Position numbers and translations under genes: made by a program. A stretch of 64,000 nucleotides of DNA from Athripsodes cinereus (taxonomy: Eukaryota; Arthropoda; Insecta; Trichoptera; Leptoceridae): assembly GCA_947579605.1 (NCBI GenBank), contig OX388329.1, forward strand, positions 186,001 through 250,000, written 5' to 3'. The notes beneath the pieces are model-generated. The model did not search any database. It saw only the letters and a program-made list of their open reading frames with translations, and had not been told where the DNA came from. Below, one piece after another: positions 1 to 11,200 of the stretch. Each line of letters opens with the position of its first letter. The first letter of the stretch is position 1.

Positions 1-933
1 TACTTTACAGATCAGAAAACATTTGCGTAACAATAAAATTAAAGAGAGAAATAAAATCTTGTTAGAAGATAGAAAATAGATTGGTGCAGGAAATAAAATA
101 ATAGGTGATGAAGAAAATATTCAATGTTACTTTATTTATTTATCAAAGTTAAAAACGATTTGACAGACAAAAATAATAAAATGTTGATTGGTACAAATTT
201 ATAAAAATAGGATGTACCTATGTAAAAAAAATAAGTAGTACCCTTGAACAAAACAACAATACCTAGTAAAAAATAAAAAAAATCAAAGAGATGTAAGCAA
301 CCTAAAATAATCTTTGTTGATCAAATAGATGTCAAAAACAACAAAAACAAATAAGAGATGAACAATACTTTTTAAAAAGCTTGGATTATAAAAAAAAAAA
401 CTATAGGTGCCTACCTACACACTTACCTACTACCTAGCTACCTCCTTTAAAAATATAGATTTACTATTCATAAAAACATGTTGAATGAATGGAATTGCTC
501 GCAGATAGTATTGGTTTCCATAGTAGGTAGGTACTAGACTTGTCTACATAATTAACTAATGTATGTATGTAAATAATATTATGTACATACAGTCATGCAT
601 GTGTTCTTAGTGTCGTATTAATGCGAGTATGCGAGAGTTTCCTATGTACATAGGTATGTATGATAAGGTATTTTGTTATAACTAACTGTAAGATAGATGT
701 TATATTATGAGATGTGACAAGACATTTTACATCTTAAATTCGGCGATGAGGTTTGCCACCCATCCTGAATGTCTTGATTTTATATTGGCACGGAGAAGAC
801 AGCTTGAATGTTTTATATGCAGCTGGTCTGCTGGCTACCCCACTTGCGGGATATGCCGTGATGGTATAGTAGTAGTAATAGTAGTAGATGTGACTAATAT
901 ATGTAGTAACTGTGTTGTTTTGTTTCCTTTCAG
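1..933. other. Upstream intron of host gene
   Basis: AT-rich sequence with scattered TACCTAC and GTATGTATGT repeats and a near-palindromic stretch around 545-660. No ORF of note and no promoter could be identified. The only distinct feature is the retroposed tail at 719-885. Confidence 0.5.
719..885 (+). mobile_element. Retroposed 3'-tail fragment (family A), TAG-repeat tail
   Basis: This fragment ends GATATGCCGTGATGGTATAG followed by irregular TAG repeats, and is flanked by a 9-bp duplication AGATGTGAC (710-718 and 886-894). Related pieces occur at 11460-11519, 27975-28180, 28620-28780, 32600-32748, 38975-39152, 52222-52660 and 54556-54620. The TAG tail, variable 5' truncation and target duplications indicate LINE-driven retroposition. 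It could be a SINE or just the 3' end of a LINE. It carries a spurious 80-residue frame. Confidence 0.72.
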
Positions 934-987
934 AACTTTAATGAACTAAGGTGACCGTCATGGAGATGATGGACCTGCCACCAAGAC
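934..987 (+). CDS. Exon 1 of host gene (5' UTR plus start codon)
   Basis: The exon follows a pyrimidine-rich acceptor (TTTCCTTTCAG ending at 933) and ends at a perfect donor, GTAAGT at 988-993. The chosen ATG is 960-962 and gives MEMMDLPPR plus one base. A short upstream ATG at 941 stops two codons later. Because the exon starts at an acceptor, at least one non-coding exon and the promoter must lie left of the window. A retroposed tail fragment ends only 40 bases upstream, close to the branch-point region. Confidence 0.72.
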
Positions 988-3900
988 GTAAGTAAAGCTA
1001 TATAATTAATGTCTGGTTTTATTTAATATTTATTTATTTATTGTCAGTGATAACAATGCACATTAGGGTGGAACACTTTTGTATGAAAATTTTTTTTTTT
1101 TCGAATATCGAATTGGAATACCAGGCAAAAATTGCCTTATATAATTGTAAATAACACCCACTAATTTGGAAGTTCTAGCTCAACAGCAAGAGGTCCCGCC
1201 ATAGACTTGAAATTTCAATTTTTAAGTTTTTACAGACGCTTTGTTAAGTACACCCTATTAACAAAATATTAACTAAATATAATATGTTATGCATATATAT
1301 GATTAGATAAAAGTATATTTTAGTTAATAGAATCATTTATTTTAAAAATATACACAGTTTCAGAAAGTTGTGTCGGTATGAATAACGTCATTTTTCATAA
1401 CAAAAATCCTTTTTCGTCTCAAACTTTGGCATGAGCTTTCGAGACGCTAAATTAGATTTTACAAAACCCTTTATCTTCTTGTCTTATCGCATACACGTAG
1501 AGCTGCTTCTATCACATCTTTTACTGATCTTTCCACAGCTTGGGTGTGGTAAGGCAGTCTCATTAACTCCAAAAACGATTCTCCTCCATTTTCAATAAGA
1601 TGTTGTAACTGCTTATCGGAAATATTCATCAGTATTGAGATTTCGTATTTATTTTGTTGCCAGTTTATCAAGTCTATGTAAGAACTTGCATTTAAGTCCA
1701 CTTTTGGCACCTCAAACATGCGCGAAACAGAATTTTTATTCACTTGACGAGCTTTTAAAATGCGTCTGGCAGCTATAGTATCTATTATCGTACTCAACAA
1801 CAAGTTTTCTGGATGAACAAAGTAACTGCTCCGAAATAAAACAGGGTCCACAATCGCTAACAATTCGTTCGACAAATAACTAGTGCTGTTAATGAGCTTC
1901 CATAAATGTTTTGAACCATCTTTAATGCTATACCAATTTGACCTGCAAATGATTTAGATCCTGCTATAGGGCTATCCAAATAGGAAAACAAAGCGTCAAT
2001 AGCAACTCATTGGCGTATAAGAGACAAATTATCCAATGCAATGGTTGAGATAGTCTATTTTCCAAAAAACCAATCACGCCTCCCACATTCCCTGTATTTG
2101 TGGTTGTTCCATTACATCCAACAGTCATTATGCTCTCTGGTGATATATTTTCAGTCGTCAAAAAGCCGTGGATAGCTCTTTCAATATTTCTCGCACTGCC
2201 CGATGTTGGAAACACATACCCAACATAAACAAAACCTGGTTCTTTAATAATCGAAACATGTTCCTCTTGTACAATCACTTTAAATCTCTTCGATCTTTTT
2301 AAAACAGTTTTAGCCGTCTGGTTTTTCCTTCCATCAAAATATAAGTCAGGAATTTCTGTTTCTCTTTCTTCTGTTAAAATTTGCTCGCAAACTTTCTGTC
2401 TTATTCTTCTGAGTTTCATCCTGCCCACGACGTTAGTCGACTGCGCCTCAGAGTCAGCATCAGAAGCAGAATATAGAACATTTATGATACGATAACCGCC
2501 GCAGCTCGGTCTGATACTCCGTATCTATCGCATACAATCGTCAAACTATGAAGACTGGCATCCGTGAGCTTTATAGGCTTTTAATCCACTTTGTTCGCGA
2601 TGTCAAGACCATCTGCGGCTGACGAACAAGAAGGAAGGTCAAAATTAGAACTAACTTCAGATCTATTTAGCCTATATAAAGAAAAGGAAATTTCTTTAAT
2701 TCTTGTATTTGAATTATGCCTGATTTCTTGTTTAAGAGCACGTAATCTTCTTTTCTGCAATTTTTTACTCTAGATAAGATCCGTTCTTCCTAAAACCATT
2801 TGTCTGTTAGTGCGTTGGTCTTCTAAAAATATTTGTTCCTCTTTTGGCACTTTATTTTCTCTCAAACAAGTACAGTTTACAAATTCTTTACATTTACATG
2901 CAGCTATGTCAAAAAGCTTTGCACTTTGTACTCTGAATTCTTCTACCTTTCTTTCCTTTAGTTTCTTCAAAGACTTTTTCAAATTTCAAACAAAATCAAA
3001 CAAATCAAATCAAAACATTTTGAGTGATATTTTTTAAGTAACTGTAAAACTCGTTTGTGTGTAACAATTTAAATAGAAGATTTTATTCATACCTAATTCT
3101 TCAATTTTTGTTTCAACTGTTTCGACACTTTTCCAAAAATGTAGGTTATTTTGTGGTGTTGTTCTTTATTTTTAAGTCTTGTCGAACCCATTCAAAGAAT
3201 TTCATAACATTCTCATACGTAAGTAGTATATTCTCCTTGAACTCTGCACTTTCACCAAATATCGGACATTTTAACTTTTGTCTTGTAGAAGTCATATTTA
3301 TACACTTAAAAAACGTAGGTACATCAACTAGTACCTACTGGTGAAAATAATTGACGGGCTACCTTCCACCTTGAGACAGTATAATCGACTCTAGTTGAAA
3401 CGAAACACTGCAAATTCGTAGATCGAAGCGTGCTGCCCCCGCTTTGTCCCGCACTTTGCTCAACTGTCCCAGTACCAAAGTATATTAAAATGATGAAATA
3501 TTTGATTGCAACTGCTAGTTAACTATATTTGAATATGTTTTTGAATAAAATAAACCTATTTTAATAAGTTCTGTATTGTTTTGTAGGCCGCACAAATAGC
3601 CCCTAAATTGTCCTTTTTGTAAATATTCGATGTCTTGTCGGGGGCTCTTACCGTTGTCTGATAATTTTTATATTTTTAATGCAGGCAATTGATGGCAAAA
3701 GGCAACTAAATACAACTATTCCAAATCAAAATTCGAGAAAAAAAAATTTCGTTCCACCCTAATGCACATTACAACTTTACACGATTTACATTATTCATTA
3801 ACATTTATATTAGGTAGATACATATTATGTATATGCACATTATTATATACATTTTTTAGTTTTGGTAAAAAGAGGTGTATCTGGGTTTTTTTTATAAACC

Positions 3901-5200
3901 CAAATTCAACCTTACACACCTTTCACAGTAAGCTCAAAGCTTGTGTCGTGAAAGGAGAGTTTCCCGGCACCTACAGGGTTACTCTTGACAAAACTTAACA
4001 CGATCTTAATCTAGTCTTGATCTTGATCATACGACGCACGAAGTGACTATTGGCCAAAAATTCACGAAAACCGATCGCGCGTTAGCGGTAGTGCGGTGTT
4101 TTTGACCATAGTCCCTTCGTGCGTCGTATGATCAAGATCAAGACTAGATTAAAATCGTGTTTAGTTTTGTCAAGAGTAACCCTGCTGGGATCGAACCACG
4201 GACCTCATGTGCATGAGACCGAGACTACTTACAGGCTGACAATGAATTAAAAAACATAGATTATATCCATTACATATCATAATTTATCGTATACACCACA
4301 TAGGTCATCATTATCACCCCCCTGCAACGCTCCTCTCGGGAGCACAGGGCAAAAACCAACCTCTCCCATTTGTAAGGTCTATACAACAATTGAGTCACCT
4401 CTTCCGAAGACATTTCTAGTGCTCTGATATCGTTGTCTTAGGAATGGCGTAGGTATTGTAAACGGGCGTACTTTCCTCTTGAGATTTAGTTGGGTTAGGT
4501 GCCAAGCCCCACAGCCATAAAGAAAAGCGTTGGGATAATTCCGACGTTCAACAGTGATTTTCATTTGGCCTTGACATACATACTTTGTTTTGTTTGTGTT
4601 TTGTAGGTACTCTGGTGGGTTTCAGGGCAGGGATATATAATAATAAACGTAATGTAGATATACACGATATATTAATAATTAAAAGGTACAGGTTACAAAT
4701 ACCTAGAGAGAGAAGGCGGGTGTGTATCGTGCTAGCGACCGATAATGAAAGAGGCCGGCTACCGGCTTACACTCGCTAATATAACCCTGCCTATCTGTCT
4801 AACATGTGGTGTTACCAACATACAAAAATACCACACTTTCCCCTCTCTACCCTTAGCAAGTGCTCACTCACTTGCTTTATACAATCAAATTAGAATAAAT
4901 TATAGACCCCACTTACCTAATTCATCTCTTTAGGGATTTAACACAAAGGGACCTAACGTTTTATTTTTCTATGAAATCAACAGATGGCCTACCAATTTAT
5001 TTATCTAATTTACCCTAAAATTTTCCTCAAAGACTCAAAAGATGGCTCTACTCTAAAACTACTAATGGTGGTTTGAACCTATGCTACATATTTTAAACAA
5101 AATTAAAATATTTCAACTTAAGTATTTCACATAATACACAATTCTTAAATATTTGAACTTAAGTATTTTAAATTACACAAAATAAAAAATCTTCTTTCTT

Positions 5201-5235
<35 letters not shown>

Positions 5236-8200
5236 GGGATCAGCTTCGTGGTCCACCCTAGCCTCCAAGATACAGAGATGAAGTTTCTCATCGGTTCCTG
5301 AGACGGCCTGCCCACGCATCCTTCCTGAAAGAAACAGAATCCATTAATGCACTGGAAGAAATTCCCTCGAGAGTGGGAGAACCAGCTGATTTATCAGAAG
5401 TATCAGCCATGTCTGCCCATGAAACCCTTCTATCAGTAATGTGATCCGTATGTCTTCTCCATACTTGACCCGTCTCTTTTATCCTGATCAAATACGTTCT
5501 GTTCCCTATTCTTTTCTCGATAACACCTAAAACCCTTTTATTTTTACTCGATCTAAAATCTCTCGTAAGTACATAACTACCCCGTTTGAAAAACGAAATA
5601 ATTTTTCTGCCTTTACTACACTTTTTCTGATTAAATTTAGACTTCTTATTCAATGTTTCCTCGACATGTTTATTAAAACCTAACCAATAAAAATAACATT
5701 TACCCAAACTTTTTGTTTTCTTAATATATATATATTTTTTTTGACAGTTAAATTTGACAGACGTATTTTTAACCGCTCTCACAAATAAATACTTTTTTAA
5801 GTTATATTTTATTTTATTTTTTATTTTATTTTTATTTTTCTTTTAGAAAAAATATTAAAACATAATGCGGTGAAAAGTAATATATACTACTAAATACACA
5901 ATTACGCATCTTTTGATAATATTTACTCAGTTAAACAATGCACATAAGGTACGCAAATCTAAAATAATATTCAATCATATTTTCAACATAATATTTATCA
6001 TTATAAATTCAAAGTGTGAACAATATTATAATCGCATCAAATGGGTAGTAAATTTTAATTATTACTATTCAAATACACTTTAACTACAACTTCTATTGCA
6101 CCTACGTCACGAGTTACCGTGGCAGAGTTGGAAAAGACGCTGGTACATCTCAATTTAGGCGACGTGTGTTCGATCCCCGCCGAGGGCAAACACGCTTAGT
6201 GTTTTTTTTTTTTCAACTGAATACACTGAATATAAAATACGATGAATAGAGAACGACCACATGTGCAAACCAGGTCGCGAAAAATGAAAAATACCAGCAC
6301 ACTAACGCCATCTAGCGAAATTAAAAACAATCACACATCTGTGGTGAAGAATGATAAAAGGAACTCTTTGAGACTGTCAGTGCCATCTTGCGATGAGAAA
6401 TCGAAGCATAACAATAATGAGCTAAGTGAAATTGGACTGGAAAAAATTGATAACTCAATCAAAGAACTTCTAGTAAATCTAAACAATAACGTGAAAGATG
6501 TTAAATGTCAGATGAAAGCGCAGAACCAGAATTTGATAACAAAAATGAATGAAATTACTATCAAGTTGAGTGTTATTGATGAATTAGTGGCAGAAAATAA
6601 ACAATTGAAGGAGAGAATATGTAATCTTGAAGAAAAAATAAGTACATTGGAATCCAAAAACTCTATCTGTGGTATCACCGAGATGGACTCTATCGCAAAT
6701 GAGATCGAAGAAAGAAGCCGAAGAAGAAATAACATTATAGTTTGTAATATAGAGGAAAGTTTACATGAAAAATTAGAGGATATACAAAATGACGACAGAT
6801 CTAGGGTCTACAATGCACTGAAGGAAGCCAATCAAACAATGATGTACGCTGATCTTAAGTGTTTTAGGTTGGGGAAGAAACGTAATAACAAACCACGCCC
6901 AATAAAGGTTATTCTGAAACATCCTAATCAGGTTGGTGAAATTTTTAAACATCGATTTAAGTTGTCGAGAGAAATTAATGTTTATCGTGACCAAACAGTA
7001 GTTCAGAGGAACCAGTATATGAGATTAAGGGAGGAATTAAATATGAGAGTTCAAAAAGGAGAAAATAATCTTATTATTAAATATATCAAGGGATATCCTA
7101 AAATTGTTAAATCTGATTCTTCAAAAAACTCTCATGTTATTACCAAAATATCCGAGGATTAAAGACGAAGCTCAGTGAGCTGCGTCAATCATTACCATCC
7201 TTCGGATATAATGTTATCTCCTGACTGAAACATGGTTGGATTCTTCTATTGGTTCCTCTGAGCTCGGTTTCAATAATTTTAGGGTATATAGACTCGATCG
7301 TAATGTGCGTACAAGTAGCAAGATGAGGGGTGGAGGTGTCTTGGTGGCAGTTGATAAATCTCTACCAAGTAAGAAGTTACCTGTAAAACATAATGACATC
7401 GAACAAATGTTCATATCCATCAGGCTTCCACTCGAATCGGTTGTTTTTGGATGCGCATATATACCCCCAAACTCAGATATTTCTTTGTATAAAAATTATT
7501 GTGAGGAGGTGGAACTTATCAAATCTAAACACAAAGATAAGAAACTTATTTTGACAGGAGATTTCAACTTGCCTGACTGCAGATGGGAAACACTGGATGG
7601 GAAAGACGGAGATCAATGTTACTTTAACTTACAAATAGCTAATAATTTGAACAATGATAAAGCTACTGAACTTGTAGACATGGCTAACTTTTTTGGTCTT
7701 CTTCAAGTAAACTTTATTACCAACAACCAAGGCAAAACTTTAGATCTGGTTTTCTCATGTGATCCCAATAATACGTCTGTGAGCAAATCATCTTCTGTAC
7801 TTCTTCCTGTTGATGGCTTCCATCCTCCTCTTGACATTGAAATTAAATCTGAATTATGTAACCAAAAAACTGACATTACCACTAAGCGAAACTTCCACAG
7901 AGCTGACTACATTGCAATAAATACTTTTTTGGAGAATATTGATGTTGCTTTTTTACAGACTGAAAGTAATTTGAACAGTATACTAGATCGATATTATTCT
8001 ATTTTAAACACATGTATTGATACGTTTGTCCCAAAGAAGGATTTCAAGCCTTCTTGCTACCCTAAGTGGTTTAATACAGAATTAAAGAGTTTGGTTTTAA
8101 AGAAGAAGTTGGCACATAAAAAGTATAAGGAAACATTAGACATTGCTGATTACAATGATTTTTCTAGTCTGCGTAACGAATGTTCTTCTTTATCTAAGAA

Positions 8201-11200
8201 ATGTTACGCGCAACATGTAGCTCTTATGGAGAAGGATTTACCTAATAACTCAAAAGATCTTTGGAAGTTTTTTAATACTTTGAGGGAAGACAAAGTCGAA
8301 ATACCTATTAATCTTCAATACAAAAACCAACATTCGAAATCACTCCAAGACGCGGCTAATCTCTTTGCTTCATTCTTCCAGAGCGTTTATGATTCCTTAC
8401 CAACACCCACCGACTCTGATTTCTCTTCCAATATGGTTATCGAATTGCCCAGCATTATAATTACCACTGACGAGGTCAAAAGTGCGATCCTTGCTCTGGA
8501 CAGCTCTAAAACAGCTGGCCCGGACGGAATCCCAAATGTCTTTTTAAAGAATTGTATTGATACCCTGACAGGTCATTTACATTTACTCTTTAATTTATCG
8601 TTAAAGTCAGGAGTTTTTCCAAATTACGGGAAAACTGGTTTCATAAAACCTATATTTAAAAAAGGAGAATAAAGCCAAGTAACGAACTATAGACCCATAT
8701 GCATTTTACAGCCATTCCAAAGCTATTTGAATCAATTGTAGTGAAAAAAATTAGCCATAGTATCAATAGAGTAATTTCTGATTTACAACATGGATTTGTC
8801 CCAAAAAGGTCAACTCTTACCAACTTATTAACATACCAAAATTATATAATGAATGCTCTTTCTAAGAGATGTCAAGTCGACTCCATATACACAGATTTTT
8901 CCAAAGCATTTGACAAAGTGTCACATGACATGTTACTACGCAAGTTACGTGGATATGGGGACGACGGAGTCTTCTACCAATGGTTGGAGAGTTATCTTAG
9001 GGAAAAAACTTTGTTGGTTAGTATCGGGAATTGTACATTAGGGTGGAACACTTTTGTATGAAAAAAAAATTTTTTTCGAATATCGAATTGGAATACCAGG
9101 CAAAAGTTGCCTTATATAATTGTAAATAACACCCATTAATTTGGAATTTCTAGCTCAACAGCAAGAGGTCCCGCCTTAGACTTGAAATTTCAATTTTTAA
9201 GTTTTACAGACGCTTCGTTAAGTACACCCTATTAACAAAATATTAACTTAATATAAAATGTTATGCATTTATATGATAAGATAAAAGTATATTTTAGTTA
9301 ATAGAATCATTTATTTTAAAAATATACACAGTTTCAGAAAGTTGTGTCGGTATGAATAACGCCATTTTTCATAACAAAAATCCTTTTTCGTCTCAAAATT
9401 TGGCATGAGCTTTCGAGACGCTAATTTAGATTTTACAAAACCCTATCTTCTTGTCTTATCGCATACACGTAGAGCTGCTTCTATCACATCTTTTACTGAT
9501 CTTACCACAGCCTGGGTGTGGTAAGGCAGTCTCATTAACTCCAAAACCGAATCTCCTCCATTTTCAATAAGATGTTGTAACTGCTTATCGGAAATATTCA
9601 TCAGTATTGAGGTTTTGTATTTATTTTGTTGCCTGTTTATCAAGTCTATGTAAGAACTTGCATTTAAGTCCACTTTTGGCACCTCAAACATGCGCGAAAC
9701 AGAATTTTTATTCACTTGACGAGCTTTTAAAATGCGTCTGGCAGCTATAGTATCTATTATCGTACTCAACAACAAGTTTTCTGGATGAACAAAGTAACTG
9801 CTCCGAAATAAAACAGGGTCCACAATCGCTAACAATTCGTTCGACAAATAACTAGTGCTGTTAATGAGCTTCCATAAATGTTTTGAACCATCTTTAATGC
9901 TATACCAATTTGACCTGCAAATGATTTAGATTCTGCTGTAGGGCTATCCAAATAGGAAAACAAAGCGTCAATAGCAACTCATTGGCGTATAAGAGACAAA
10001 TTATCCAATGCAATGGTTGAGATAGTCTTTTTTCCAAAAAACCAATCACGCCTCCCACATTCCCTGTATTTGTGGTTGTTCCATCACATCCAACAGTAAT
10101 TATACTCTCTGGTGATATATTTTCAGTCGTCAAAAAGCCGTGGATAGCTCTTTCAATATTTCTCGCACTGCCCGATGTTGGAAACACATACCCAACATAA
10201 ACAGAACCTGGTTCTTTAATAATCGAAACATGTTCCTCTTGTACAATCACTTTAAATCTCTTCGATCTTTTTAAAACAGTTTTAGCCGTCTGGTTTTTCC
10301 TTCCATCAAAATATAAGGCAGGAATTTCTGTTACTCTTTCTTCTGTTAAAATTTGCTCGCAAACTTTCTGTCTTATTCTTCTGAGTTTCATCCTGCCCAC
10401 GACGTTAGTCGAGTGCGCCTCAGAGTCGGCATCAGAAGCAGAATACAGAACATTTATGATACGATAACCGCCGCAGCTCGGTCTGATACTCCGTATCTAT
10501 CGCATACAATTGTCAAACTATGAAGACTGGCATCCGTGAGCTTTATAGGCTTTTGATCCACTTTGTTCGCGGTATCAAGACCATCTGCGGCCGACGAACA
10601 AGAAGGAAGATCAACATTAGAACTAACTTCAAACCTATTTAGCCTATATAAAGTAAAGGAAATTTCTTTAATTCTTGTATTTGAATTATGCCTGATTTCT
10701 TGTTTAGGAGCACGTAATCATCTTTTCTGCAATTTTTTACTCTAGGTAAGATCCGTTCTTCCTAAAACCATTAGTCTGTTAGTGCGTTGGTCTTCTAAAA
10801 ATATTTTGTTCCTCTTTTGGCACTTTATTTTCTCTCAAACAAGTACAGTTTACAAATTCTTTACATTTACATGCAGCTATGTCAAAAAGCTTTCCACTTT
10901 GTACTCTGAATTCTTTTACTTTTCTTTCCTTTAGTTTCTTCAAAGACTTTTTCAAATTTCAAACAAAATCAAACAAATCAAATCAAAACATTTTGAGTGA
11001 TATTTTTTAGTAACTGTAAAACTCGTTTGTGTGTAACAATTGAAATAGAAGATTTTATTCATACCTAATTCTTCAATTTTTGTTTCAACTGTTTCGGCAC
11101 TTTTCCAAAAATGTAGGTTCTTTTGTTGTGTTGTCCTTTATTTTTAAGTCTTGTCGAACCCATTCAAAGAATTTCATCAAATTCTCATACGTAAGTAGGA

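Larger units (their letters stand above)
1064..3761 (-). mobile_element. TAGGGTGG DNA transposon, copy 1 (8-bp TSD)
   Basis: Starts TAGGGTGGAACAC and ends GTTCCACCCTA, flanked by the exact 8-bp duplication ATGCACAT (1056-1063 and 3762-3769). Its 2,698 bp is nearly identical to the copy at 9039-11801. Minus-strand reading frames resemble a transposase found repeatedly in arthropod genomes, with the motif strings NTGNVGGVIGFLE, HWIICLL and PYHTQAVERSVK. The TSD length and TAGGG ends suggest a hAT- or P-like element, but the superfamily is not established. The genes are broken, so the copy is non-autonomous. Confidence 0.85.

Noticed and set aside
707..949. 80-residue + frame just before the start codon
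   Set aside because: It spans a retroposed fragment and its target duplication, then crosses the splice acceptor of exon 1; no homology or codon signal.
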